Assembly: GCA_027942475.1 (NCBI GenBank)
Contig: JAQFVP010000013.1
Coordinates: 1 to 38,903, forward strand
Direction: 5' to 3'
Source: Simkania sp.
Lineage (GTDB): Bacteria; Chlamydiota; Chlamydiia; Chlamydiales; Simkaniaceae
DNA: 38,903 nt
Shown here: positions 1-7,629 of the stretch, piece after piece
Position numbering within the stretch: the first letter of the stretch is position 1
Layout: every line of letters begins with the position of its first letter
Program-made: the position numbers and the translations under genes
The notes under the pieces: generated by a model
The model's input: the letters and a program-made list of their open reading frames with translations, nothing else
Databases searched by the model: none
Told to the model about the DNA's origin: nothing

Positions 1-1
1 A

Positions 2-1255
2 GCTGCGCCGAGCTACCTGTCGACAAAGCAGCTATTTCAAGAAATTAAAGCCAAGGGCTACCAAGGGGCAATCAGGACAATGCAGAGGTTTTTGAGTACG
101 ATTCGTGCAAAGAAAAAGATGCGAAAAACATCCCTGGAGTGTCACAAGGAGTATCTAAAAAAGAAAGTAGAGGGGGCTGCGCCGAGCTACCTGTCGACAA
201 AGCAGCTACTTCAAGAAATTACGGATCGGGGGTACCGAGGGTCAATAAGGACATTGCAGGTATTTTTAGCAACAATCCGCGTGCAACCGCCAGAAGAAGC
301 ATCCTTGCATTTTCACAAAGACTATCTTTTCAAGAGAGTAGACATGCTCGGCTTCGGTCGCACAGTCACAAAGCGTCTTTTTGAAGAAATCAAAGCCAAA
401 GGATATCAAGGGGCATACAAAACATTGCGCGTCTTCTTGGCCGCGATGCGCACAAAAGCGCCAGAAGAGTCATCTTTTAAATTTCACGAAGACTATTTGA
501 TCAAAAGAATAAAAGAGTCTCATCCCGACCGCGGACTAGCAAAACAGCTATTTCAAGAAATTAAAGCCAAGGGCTACCAAGGGACGCTCTCTACAGTCCA
601 GAGATGTTTGAGTACGATTCGTAAAAAGAAACAGGTCCAAAAAACACCCCTGGATTTGCACAAGGAGTATCTAAAAAAGAGAGTAGAAGAAGCTGCACCC
701 AACTATGTGTCGGCCAAGCAGCTATTTCAAGAAATTAAAGCCAAGGGCTACCAAGGGGCACCCGGTACAGTGCGGGGATTTTTGGGTATGATTCGTGAAA
801 AGAAAAATATAGAAAAAACCTCCCTGGGGTTTCACAGGGAGTATCTAAAAAAGAGAGTAGAGGAGGCTGCGCCGAGCTACGTGTCGACACGTTGGCTACT
901 CAAAGAAATTACGGATAGGGGGTATCGAGGGTCAATGAGGACATTGCAGTTATTTTTAGCAACAATTCGCGGGAATACAGGTGCAAAAAAACAGACATCT
1001 GCGCTTCAGCCCATCAAGGAGCATCCATGCGCAGAAGATCCATTTTCTAGTCCGATAGGTGCCTCTTCAAATCTCAATGCTCTTTTTGATGATGTGGTGG
1101 AAAAGGATTTTTTGCATTCCCCCTTTTTTTTCCCCCTCCATTCGATCAATTCTCTGTATAAAACTCCTACCTATCAAAACGAAAAAGAGTACCATGACCC
1201 CGTTCCTGTGTACCCTGCTTGTACGGAGCAAAGATGCAAAGAAAGCGCATCTTAA
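2..1255 (+). CDS. Tandem HTH-like repeat protein (5' end outside window)
   Basis: The reading frame is already open at base 2, inside a repeat, so the gene starts upstream of the window; the ATG at 80 is internal. The visible part holds one partial and five full repeats of about 57 residues. Each has a first block like FHKxYLxKRVEE, then KQLFxEIKxKGYxG, then TVxxFLxxIR, and a basic linker. From memory this resembles the small helical region (YLxxR...LxxEIxxxGYxGsxxxV...LR) of ISL3/IS21-type transposases, but no DDE catalytic domain is present. Two sub-types alternate: EIKAKGYQG and EITDRGYRG. About 85 non-repeat C-terminal residues follow, including an FDDVVEKDFLHSPFF block also found inside the next gene. 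I see no signal peptide in the visible part. The function is unknown. DNA binding, possibly as a secreted nuclear effector or a domesticated transposase fragment, is inference. Confidence 0.8.
   Translation, partial: AAPSYLSTKQLFQEIKAKGYQGAIRTMQRFLSTIRAKKKMRKTSLECHKEYLKKKVEGAAPSYLSTKQLLQEITDRGYRGSIRTLQVFLATIRVQPPEEASLHFHKDYLFKRVDMLGFGRTVTKRLFEEIKAKGYQGAYKTLRVFLAAMRTKAPEESSFKFHEDYLIKRIKESHPDRGLAKQLFQEIKAKGYQGTLSTVQRCLSTIRKKKQVQKTPLDLHKEYLKKRVEEAAPNYVSAKQLFQEIKAKGYQGAPGTVRGFLGMIREKKNIEKTSLGFHREYLKKRVEEAAPSYVSTRWLLKEITDRGYRGSMRTLQLFLATIRGNTGAKKQTSALQPIKEHPCAEDPFSSPIGASSNLNALFDDVVEKDFLHSPFFFPLHSINSLYKTPTYQNEKEYHDPVPVYPACTEQRCKESAS
1079..1190 (+). repeat. C-terminal module of repeat gene 1 (copy A)
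   Basis: This segment encodes the FDDVVEKDFLHSPFF...HSIN...YKT block at the C-terminus of the first repeat protein. It is nearly identical in DNA to 2394-2506, including a run of C then T then C. The similarity shows that the two neighbouring genes share a recent common ancestor. Confidence 0.75.
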
Positions 1256-1316
1256 AGCTTTAAGCGCCGGCAATGGTTGAGTAAAGAAAAACAATTTTCG
1301 GGAGTGCGTGAGAAAT

Positions 1317-1346
1317 TTGCCGCTGCGTTGCAACATTTTATATGAT
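1317..1346 (+). promoter_or_regulatory. Candidate sigma-70-type promoter of repeat gene 2
   Basis: TTGCCG (1317-1322) and TATGAT (1341-1346) are separated by 18 bases in the 178-base gap between the two repeat genes, about 90 bases before the proposed GTG start. The -10 box is good and the -35 box moderate. This is a visual match only. Confidence 0.35.
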
Positions 1347-1433
1347 TTTTGAAAAATAGGGTGTAGAATTACAAGTGCTTTCACGCAAGGTCCGAGCAAA
1401 GTTACGCGAAAAAAAATTGAGGTAACCGATTCT

Positions 1434-3497
1434 GTGTGTCAACCCTCTTCTAGTAGCCAAATCAAAACAGGGCCGATTTTTGCACCTGCACTAAATATGC
1501 ACTTTGCCTTAGGGCCCCCTTCTCAGAGTAGGCAAAAACAAGCGGACAAAAAGCGCTGCGCACCTCCTATTTCCCTGTCGGCTAAAAAGCAGAAGACTTT
1601 AGGAGCATCCCTCCATTTTCATGAAGTTTATCTAAAAATAAGATTAGCAAACGCGCCGGGCTATGTATCGACAAAACAACTGCTCAAAGAAATTACGGAT
1701 AGGGGGTATCGAGGCAAACTAAGGACGTTGCAAAGGTTCTTATCTATAATCCGCACGAAACCGCCGAAAGAAGCATCCTTGCAGTTTCACAAAGACTATC
1801 TTTCCAAGAAAATAGAAAATCTCGGTTTTGATCGCGTAGTTGCCAAGCGTCTTTTTGAAGAAATTAGGGCCAAGGGCTATCAAGGGACATACCAAGCAGT
1901 GCGCGTCTTCTTGGCAACGATGTGTATAAAACCGCCAGAAGAAGCATCTTTGAAATTTCACAAAAATTATTTGATCAAAAGAATGCAAGAGTCTAAATCC
2001 GAACGTGGGGTAATAAAGCAGCTGTTTGAAGAAGTGAAAGCCAAGGGATATCAAGGGACATACAAAACAGTGCGAACCTTCTTGGCGATGGTGCGTACAA
2101 ACGAGCCAAAAGAAATATCTTTGAAATTTCACAAAGAATATCTGATCAAGAGGATGAAAGAGTCTAAATCCGAACTTGGAATAGGAAAGCAGCTTTTTCG
2201 AGAAATTAAAGCCAAGGGGTACCAAGGGGCGCTCACTACAGTGCAGAGATTTTTGAGGCAGATTTGCGAAGAGCAAAAGGTGAAAAAAACATCTTTGGAA
2301 ACTGACAAAGAGTATCCAAAAAAGAAAGTGGAGGAGGCTGCGCCCAACTCTGTTTCGACAAGTCAGCCATTTCAAGAAATTTCGGATCCAAATGTGCTTT
2401 TTGATGATGTGGTGGAGAAAGATTTTTTGCATTCCCCCTTTTTTTCCCCCCTCCATTCGATCAATCCCTTGTGTAAAACTTCTATCTATCAAAACGACAA
2501 AGATTGCCGTGATTTTTTTACTCTGTCCCCTGCCCTCATGGGCTGCAATGAACCTCCTTGTAAGGAGATAGAAACCCAAAATAATCAAGAAAAATTGCCA
2601 GAGGCATGTTTAGAGTTTCACATAGATTATCTCAAAAAGAGATTAGAAGAGACCGCACCCAAATATGCATCTGCAAAGCAGCTTTTTGAAGAAATTAGCG
2701 CAAAGGGATACCGAGGAGCATTTAGTACAATGAGGTCATCCCTATCGGTAATGCGCAATAAAAAAGAGGAGTTGCCGCAGGCATCTTTGGACTTTCACAA
2801 GGACTATCTGCAAAAGAGAATAAAGAAAAACTTCCCTAAACGTGTGCCATCAAGTCAGCTATTTAAAGAAATAACAGCCAGAGGATATAAAGGAAAGTTT
2901 AGGCCAGTTCAAACGCTTGCATCAATGATATACAAAGAGGAAAAGAACAATAATTCAAAAGAATTCCTCCATTTTCACGAAGCCTATCTGCAAAAAAGGG
3001 TAGACGAGGATCTGCAGGGCCATATTTCTACAAAGCAGCTATTCAAAGAAATTAAGGATAGAGGATATCAAGGAAAAATCGGATTGTTGGAACTATTTTT
3101 GGCAATACTCCGAAAAAGGCGAGATGTATCCTCAGAGAAATTTTTAGACTTTCATAAGGACTATTTGCAAAAAAGGATCAATGAAACTGAGCCGTACCGT
3201 GTTTCTGCGCAGCAGCTATTCAAAGAAATTACGAATAGAGGGTATCGAGGAAAAATCAGAATGTTGCAGTTATTCTTGGCAACAATTCGAAAAAGCAATG
3301 GTGTGCCATCAAAAAACTCTTTAGAACTTTACAAAAACTATCTGACCAAAAGGGTAGAGGAGACCTATCCTGACCGTATACCTTTTGTGCAATTGTTTGA
3401 AGAAGTTAAAGCAAGGGGATATCGAGGAACGGTCACAGCAATCCGGTGCTTTTTGTGGAGGGCGCAAAACAAGAAAAAAATGGAGTCAAACAGATGA
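1434..3497 (+). CDS. Tandem HTH-like repeat protein, 687 aa
   Basis: The frame opens with GTG at 1434, preceded by a GAGG ribosome site (1419-1422). An ATG at 1497 is an alternative start. After a roughly 55-residue low-complexity basic N-terminus come four full repeats of about 57 residues and a fifth degenerate one. A stretch then matches the C-terminus of the preceding gene (FDDVVEKDFLHSPFF), and five further repeats follow. The consensus is FHKxYLxKR, QLFxEIxxxGYxG, TVxxFLxxIR. The second half is more divergent from the first (for example EITNRGYRGKIRMLQLFL). The protein therefore looks like an ancestral gene ending near residue 370, later extended by a second array. No transposase catalytic domain is visible. 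The repeats resemble ISL3/IS21 transposase helical segments from memory, so DNA binding is plausible but unproven. Confidence 0.8.
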   Translation: MCQPSSSSQIKTGPIFAPALNMHFALGPPSQSRQKQADKKRCAPPISLSAKKQKTLGASLHFHEVYLKIRLANAPGYVSTKQLLKEITDRGYRGKLRTLQRFLSIIRTKPPKEASLQFHKDYLSKKIENLGFDRVVAKRLFEEIRAKGYQGTYQAVRVFLATMCIKPPEEASLKFHKNYLIKRMQESKSERGVIKQLFEEVKAKGYQGTYKTVRTFLAMVRTNEPKEISLKFHKEYLIKRMKESKSELGIGKQLFREIKAKGYQGALTTVQRFLRQICEEQKVKKTSLETDKEYPKKKVEEAAPNSVSTSQPFQEISDPNVLFDDVVEKDFLHSPFFSPLHSINPLCKTSIYQNDKDCRDFFTLSPALMGCNEPPCKEIETQNNQEKLPEACLEFHIDYLKKRLEETAPKYASAKQLFEEISAKGYRGAFSTMRSSLSVMRNKKEELPQASLDFHKDYLQKRIKKNFPKRVPSSQLFKEITARGYKGKFRPVQTLASMIYKEEKNNNSKEFLHFHEAYLQKRVDEDLQGHISTKQLFKEIKDRGYQGKIGLLELFLAILRKRRDVSSEKFLDFHKDYLQKRINETEPYRVSAQQLFKEITNRGYRGKIRMLQLFLATIRKSNGVPSKNSLELYKNYLTKRVEETYPDRIPFVQLFEEVKARGYRGTVTAIRCFLWRAQNKKKMESNR
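2394..2506 (+). repeat. C-terminal module embedded in repeat gene 2 (copy B)
   Basis: This copy is nearly identical in DNA to 1079-1190 and encodes the same FDDVVEKDFLHSPFF block. Here it lies in the middle of a continuous reading frame, between two repeat arrays, instead of at a C-terminus. That position suggests a fusion or read-through extension of an ancestral gene. Confidence 0.75.
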
Positions 3498-3588
3498 TCG
3501 CGCTTATTTGCCCCCTTTTTTCATAACCTAAAGAGAATCGGTCTGCAAGCGAAAAGAGTGACTACTTGTTTTACAAAGTCCTCTTTTA

Positions 3589-3640
3589 AGGATTGACACC
3601 CAAACTATTTAGCCCGAAGGTTAGTTCAAAAAATCTTTTA
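3589..3640 (+). repeat. Dispersed intergenic element, copy 1
   Basis: The segment begins AGGATTGACACCCAAAC and continues with TAGCCCGAAGGTTA and an A/T-rich tail. The same order of blocks, with few changes, occurs at 33225-33275 in the same orientation. Both copies lie in intergenic DNA. An imperfect inverted repeat pairs AGCCCGAAGGTTA (3611-3623) with a segment near 3650-3662 in this copy. Its nature is unknown: a remnant of a small mobile element or a shared regulatory site. Confidence 0.55.
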
Positions 3641-3685
3641 TAAGAAAAAAACCTACGGTCTAAGGATAAAAAACTACACAGACCC

Positions 3686-3721
3686 TAACTTATCGCACAC
3701 GATAGTGATTGCCATAAGTTA
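3686..3721 (+). other. Inverted repeat, possible terminator or leader hairpin
   Basis: TAACTTAT (3686-3693) and ATAAGTTA (3714-3721) are perfect 8-base arms around a 20-base loop. The loop itself holds CAC/GTG. A T-rich stretch follows. It could terminate the repeat-gene transcript or act in the 5' region of the metal transporter. Confidence 0.35.
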
Positions 3722-3858
3722 TGTTCTTTTTAGGATGCGAGATGGACAAATCGGAGCTATTTAAGGTAGAATAGTTCTCAACTAGAGTGAAAAGTGCCCG
3801 TTGGGTCGACCTTTATCCAAGCCTAGGACCTTAGGAAATCGCTTTTTCGAAATTTTGC

Positions 3859-4725
3859 ATGATAAAAAAATATTTTTTGTTATTTAGTCTGCTTGTTGGC
3901 CTTGCTACGAGTTTTTTTGGATGTCAGAGTAAGTGGACAGAGAAAAAGGGGAAAAAGCCGGTTGTTGTGGTCAGTGTTGCTCCCTATATCTCTCTTGTCA
4001 AATGGATTGGGGGAGATTTTTTCGAGGTGCATTCCGCTGTTAACCCTGGATTTGACCCCCACCTAAATGAGATCACGCCAAGACAAGCAAAAAAAATTGA
4101 AGAATGTGATCTTTGGATTGGGATTGGGGAAGCTTATGAAGAGAGGCTAGTGAGCTCTTTGAAACAGGCCAAAAAGGATGTCCAGGTCCTTCAGCTCAAC
4201 GAAATCATTGATCTACTTCCCCCCACTGCGGCAATTCGCTCACATCAAGATCTCCATTTTTGGATGAGTCCCCTTTGTTTGATTGAGCAAGCCCAAGCAA
4301 TTAGCGCGGCGCTATCCGCCTTGATTCCAGAGCGAGCTGCTTTACACGAGCAAAATTTGGCAGATTATACCAGAGAAATTCGGGCTTTTGATGGCAAAAT
4401 CTCCGAGCAACTCAAGTCATATAAAGGGAAAGGGATCCTCGTTTCTCATCCCTTTTTAGGTTATTTTTGTCGTGACTACAATTTATCTCAAATTTCATTA
4501 GAATGTCAGGGCAAGAGCCCAACGGCCCAACGGGCACAGTCCGTTTTGTCTTTGGCCGAGCAGTGCGATGTGCATTGCGCTTTTACCTCCTTACAACATC
4601 CCACTAAAGGTGCTCTTTTGGTTGCAAAAAGGCTCATGATACCAACCCATGCCATTGATCCACTAGGGGAGGATCCTTTAGATACGATCCAAAAAGTTGT
4701 CAATGCGATTACCAGCAGGCCATAA
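3859..4725 (+). CDS. Zn/Mn ABC transporter substrate-binding lipoprotein (TroA/ZnuA family)
   Basis: This 288-residue protein captures a divalent metal outside the inner membrane for import. It has a hydrophobic N-terminal signal (residues 3-21) ending in a Cys at 22, which fits a lipoprotein although the lipobox FFGC is atypical. His68 (GFDPH), His133 (DLHFW), His197 (VSHPF) and Asp267 (AIDPLGED) fall where the cluster A-I metal ligands of TroA-type proteins lie. The His-rich loop typical of many ZnuA proteins is absent, so Zn versus Mn or Fe specificity cannot be assigned. The following ATPase gene overlaps its end, and the three-gene set resembles C. trachomatis CT415-CT417. The ribosome site is weak. 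Confidence 0.9.
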   Translation: MIKKYFLLFSLLVGLATSFFGCQSKWTEKKGKKPVVVVSVAPYISLVKWIGGDFFEVHSAVNPGFDPHLNEITPRQAKKIEECDLWIGIGEAYEERLVSSLKQAKKDVQVLQLNEIIDLLPPTAAIRSHQDLHFWMSPLCLIEQAQAISAALSALIPERAALHEQNLADYTREIRAFDGKISEQLKSYKGKGILVSHPFLGYFCRDYNLSQISLECQGKSPTAQRAQSVLSLAEQCDVHCAFTSLQHPTKGALLVAKRLMIPTHAIDPLGEDPLDTIQKVVNAITSRP

Positions 4726-5413
4726 TCCCGTCATTTCTTTCCAAAAGGTGACCTTTGCCTACGACAAATTCAAGGTCATTGACGGAGCCAGTTTTGATAT
4801 TTTTCCCGGAGAGTTTATCGGGATCATCGGCCCCAATGGAGGTGGAAAGACGACCGCATTCAAGCTCATGCTCCGATTTTTAAAGCCGGAAAGTGGCAAA
4901 GTGTTTCTTAACGGAAAAGTGGGGTATGTTCCGCAAAACAATGCGTATGACAAACAATTTCCCATTACGGTAAAAGAGGTGATCATGACCGGATGTCTCG
5001 CGGAAATGAACTTTTTGGGACAATTCTCAAAGAAAGTGGGGGACAGGGTGGACGAGCTTCTATCGCAGTTTGGCCTAAAGGAGATCGCGCACCGCGCTTT
5101 CGGTTCCCTTTCAGGGGGTCAGGCACAAAAAACGCTTATTGCCCGCGCTTTGGCATCAGATCCTTCTATTTTGCTTTTAGACGAACCGACTGCAAATATC
5201 GACAGTGCCACCGAAAAACAGATCTTTACCTTTCTTAAAACTCTTCAAGGGCAAAAGACCATTCTCGTGATTACTCATAATTTTGATGCGATCATTCAAA
5301 ATGTCAAGCGGGTCCTTTGCTTTCAGAAAGAAGTATCATCAATGGCTCCCAAAGAGGTCTGCAACCATTTTTCGATCGGAATCTACCATCCACATCAAGG
5401 TTTCTATAAATGA
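4703..5413 (+). CDS. Zn/Mn ABC transporter ATP-binding protein
   Basis: This is the cytoplasmic ATPase that drives the metal importer. It has Walker A GPNGGGKTT, a Q-loop in VPQNNA, signature LSGGQAQKT, Walker B LLLDEPTANID and the switch His in ITHNFD. The ATG at 4703 gives 236 residues and overlaps the end of the binding-protein gene by 23 bases. A TTG at 4697 is also in frame. Its stop overlaps the ATG of the permease in an ATGA junction, indicating translational coupling. The best relatives I recall are ZnuC/TroB-type ATPases. Confidence 0.92.
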   Translation: MRLPAGHNPVISFQKVTFAYDKFKVIDGASFDIFPGEFIGIIGPNGGGKTTAFKLMLRFLKPESGKVFLNGKVGYVPQNNAYDKQFPITVKEVIMTGCLAEMNFLGQFSKKVGDRVDELLSQFGLKEIAHRAFGSLSGGQAQKTLIARALASDPSILLLDEPTANIDSATEKQIFTFLKTLQGQKTILVITHNFDAIIQNVKRVLCFQKEVSSMAPKEVCNHFSIGIYHPHQGFYK

Positions 5414-6261
5414 GCGAGATCTACCCCCTACTTATCCTATTTTTTCAGGGAATCATGAAAAACCATTTTTTAAGGATGGCTCTTTTTGCCAGTCTGGGCG
5501 CATCTGTTACAGGCGGGGTTATTGGAAGCTATGTCGTTGTCAAACGGATCGTATTTATCAGTGGAAGCATTGCTCACTCCGTTTTGGGAGGGATGGGTCT
5601 CGCCCTTTACCTGCAGAGAGTGTACCACATTTCTTGGCTCGATCCCCTCTATGGCGCCTTTTTAGCGAGCATTTTATCTGCTTGGCTCATTGCTTGGATT
5701 CGTCTTTACTACCAACAAAGAGAAGACACGGTCATTGCTGCTCTATGGGCTGTTGGCATGTCAATTGGTGTGATCTTTATTTCTCTCACTCCCGGCTATA
5801 ACGTTGAATTAACCAGTTTTTTATTCGGAAGTATTTTGTGGACGAGCACAGCAGATTTATACACCCTCTTTGCTTTAGATATTTTTGTTCTTTGCGTTGC
5901 ATTTTTTTTTCATCGCCGCTTTCTCGCGATCTGTTTTGATGAAGAGCAAGCTGTTTTACAAAATCAACGCGTAAAGCTTCTTTATTTTTTTTTACTCACA
6001 CTAGTTGCCATCACCGTTGTCCTTTTGATTCAGGTGGTAGGGGCTATTTTAGTCTTGTCGTTTCTCTCTCTTCCCGCCGCGATTGCCAACACCTTTACCC
6101 ATCGGCTCTCCAAGATGATGCTCGTTGCCATTTTGATCAGTATGGTGATTTCTTGTTTGGGAATGATTCTTTCGTTTGCCTTTAACTGGCCCCCGGGAGC
6201 GACCCTTTCGTTGACAGCCACTCTTCTTTACCTCTTAAATCTGATCAGACGTAGGGGATAA
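5410..6261 (+). CDS. Zn/Mn ABC transporter permease (ABC-3 family)
   Basis: This 283-residue, very hydrophobic protein has about eight membrane segments and forms the channel of the metal importer. It carries the ABC-3 family features GGVIGSYVVVKR near residue 37, HSVLGGMGLALYL near 62 and a late LLIQVVGAILVLSFLSLPAAIA segment. It is the third gene of the operon, coupled to the ATPase by ATGA. Only one permease gene is present, unlike the two-permease ytgABCD operon of Chlamydia, so a homodimer is expected. It ends 13 bases from the convergent CCA/PAP gene. Confidence 0.92.
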   Translation: MSEIYPLLILFFQGIMKNHFLRMALFASLGASVTGGVIGSYVVVKRIVFISGSIAHSVLGGMGLALYLQRVYHISWLDPLYGAFLASILSAWLIAWIRLYYQQREDTVIAALWAVGMSIGVIFISLTPGYNVELTSFLFGSILWTSTADLYTLFALDIFVLCVAFFFHRRFLAICFDEEQAVLQNQRVKLLYFFLLTLVAITVVLLIQVVGAILVLSFLSLPAAIANTFTHRLSKMMLVAILISMVISCLGMILSFAFNWPPGATLSLTATLLYLLNLIRRRG

Positions 6262-6274
6262 CATCTGTATCATT

Positions 6275-7483
6275 TTAGATGTCGAGACGATCAATGATTT
6301 TTTGGGGATTTGTGATCTGCTCGTTGATGGCAATTTTTTCCCCTTGTTTGAGCAGCTCCCCCATTTTTACCCCGCTAACCACCCCGACTTTGCGCAAGTG
6401 CGCAGAAGTCAAGCAAGGGTTTTTTGCTTGGATCCGTTTGATCGACTCTTCGAGCTTTTGCATACGCAAGGTGTGTGTTTGCGAAAATTTTTTTCTCTGA
6501 TCTAGAGGTAGGCGCGCTTTTTGTATTTCAAGAGAAACAGCGCAAAGGGGGTGCGCATAGAGGTGGGCCCATTGATAATCATCTGTTTGCGATTGCTCTA
6601 GGGTGTGTATAAAACGATCGAAAAATCGCATAAAATTACGGTCTTTGTTCGATAGCTTCATATACATCATGAGATCTTCTTTTTCTTTTAGCGTAGCTTT
6701 GGGAAAGAGCTCGAGCACTTGGGCGATTACAGGGGCATTTTTTGGGAAGCCAGGCAGAGCTCGTACGCGATATCGGATCTCTTGAGTAGATACTGCGATG
6801 AGTGCGGGAAAGATCACCTGAAGTAGGTGAAAACGGTGTAAATAGATGAGCGCATCATCAAAGTGCGGATAGGCTGCCATTTTGCACAGTTCATTCCACA
6901 CCCTCTCGATAGCAACAGAGGGAAACAAAGAGTGTGCGTGATCTATGAGGGCGCGTGAAGTGCTCGGGTCAATGGCAAATCCAAAGCGACTAGAGTAGCG
7001 TACGGCGCGGATCATTCGCAATCGGTCTTCTGAAAATCGCGTATCCGGATTGCCAATTGCGCGGACAATCCCTCTTTGGAGGTCTCTTCTCCCTTCGACG
7101 TAGTCGATGACCTTTTCCTTTATTGGATCAAAAAACATTCCATTGATCGTAAAATCCCGCCTAGCGGCATCCTGCTTGGGATCGGCAGCTATGATTTTGG
7201 CGGGTCTGCGACCATCTCGGTACCCTTGATCTTTGCGAAAAGTGGCCACCTCAAATCGATGATTTTCTTCAACGACAACGACGATGCCAAAGCTGACACC
7301 AAGTGGGATGGTTTTTGGGAAAAGGCGTTGAATCTCTTGAGTGGATGCCTGCGTCGCAATGTCAATGTCATTAGAACTGCATCCCATTAAAAAGTCGCGC
7401 ACCCACCCCCCTGCAAAGTAAGAAATGTATCCATTTTTTTGCAATTTTTTGACGATTTTGGAGGCAATGGACAATGCAGACAT
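6275..7483 (-). CDS. CCA tRNA nucleotidyltransferase / poly(A) polymerase family
   Basis: This 402-residue class II nucleotidyltransferase adds nucleotides to RNA 3' ends. The sequence shows GGWVRD (25-30), the catalytic DxD at Asp39/Asp41 in SNDIDIAT, FEVATFR with a third acidic residue at Glu78, RRDFTINGM (108-116) and the base-recognition EDRLR motif. The remaining C-terminal part is helical and family-typical in length. Bacterial CCA-adding enzymes and PcnB-type poly(A) polymerases are hard to separate by eye; the short length without a large basic tail favours CCA addition. The start is supported by AAAGGG just upstream. It is divergent from the ROK kinase gene. Confidence 0.9.
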   Translation of the reverse strand: MSALSIASKIVKKLQKNGYISYFAGGWVRDFLMGCSSNDIDIATQASTQEIQRLFPKTIPLGVSFGIVVVVEENHRFEVATFRKDQGYRDGRRPAKIIAADPKQDAARRDFTINGMFFDPIKEKVIDYVEGRRDLQRGIVRAIGNPDTRFSEDRLRMIRAVRYSSRFGFAIDPSTSRALIDHAHSLFPSVAIERVWNELCKMAAYPHFDDALIYLHRFHLLQVIFPALIAVSTQEIRYRVRALPGFPKNAPVIAQVLELFPKATLKEKEDLMMYMKLSNKDRNFMRFFDRFIHTLEQSQTDDYQWAHLYAHPLCAVSLEIQKARLPLDQRKKFSQTHTLRMQKLEESIKRIQAKNPCLTSAHLRKVGVVSGVKMGELLKQGEKIAINEQITNPQKIIDRLDI

Positions 7484-7512
7484 TTTTCCCTTTGCAACAA
7501 TGCATCGATAAA

Positions 7513-7530
7513 GCTATTGATCATAATAGC
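7513..7530. promoter_or_regulatory. Inverted repeat in divergent promoter region
   Basis: GCTATT and AATAGC form perfect arms around GATCAT, between the divergent CCA/PAP and ROK kinase genes. The symmetry and position fit an operator, but no regulator is known. Confidence 0.3.
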
Positions 7531-7629
7531 AGGTGGTGAGTTTTAGCCCCAAAAAAGACTTGCCTTTGTAAACCTGAACTAAAGCTAAATTGGATAAGAG
7601 CCGAGAACCGGGGCAAAAATTGGTACGAA

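Larger units (their letters stand above)
3498..3858. other. Non-coding gap with dispersed element and hairpin
   Basis: No convincing gene is seen in these 361 bases. The gap holds a copy of an intergenic element that recurs upstream of glyA, and an AT-rich inverted repeat at 3686-3721. It presumably carries the end of the repeat-gene transcript and the promoter of the metal transporter, but I could not place a clear -35/-10 pair. Confidence 0.6.

Noticed and set aside
2..3497. CRISPR array or simple satellite
   Set aside because: The DNA repeats here preserve one open reading frame and vary mainly at synonymous or conservative positions, so they are protein-coding repeats and not spacer-separated or non-coding repeats.
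1434..3497. Functional ISL3/IS21 insertion sequence
   Set aside because: There is no DDE domain, no IstB-like helper and no terminal inverted repeats that I could see.
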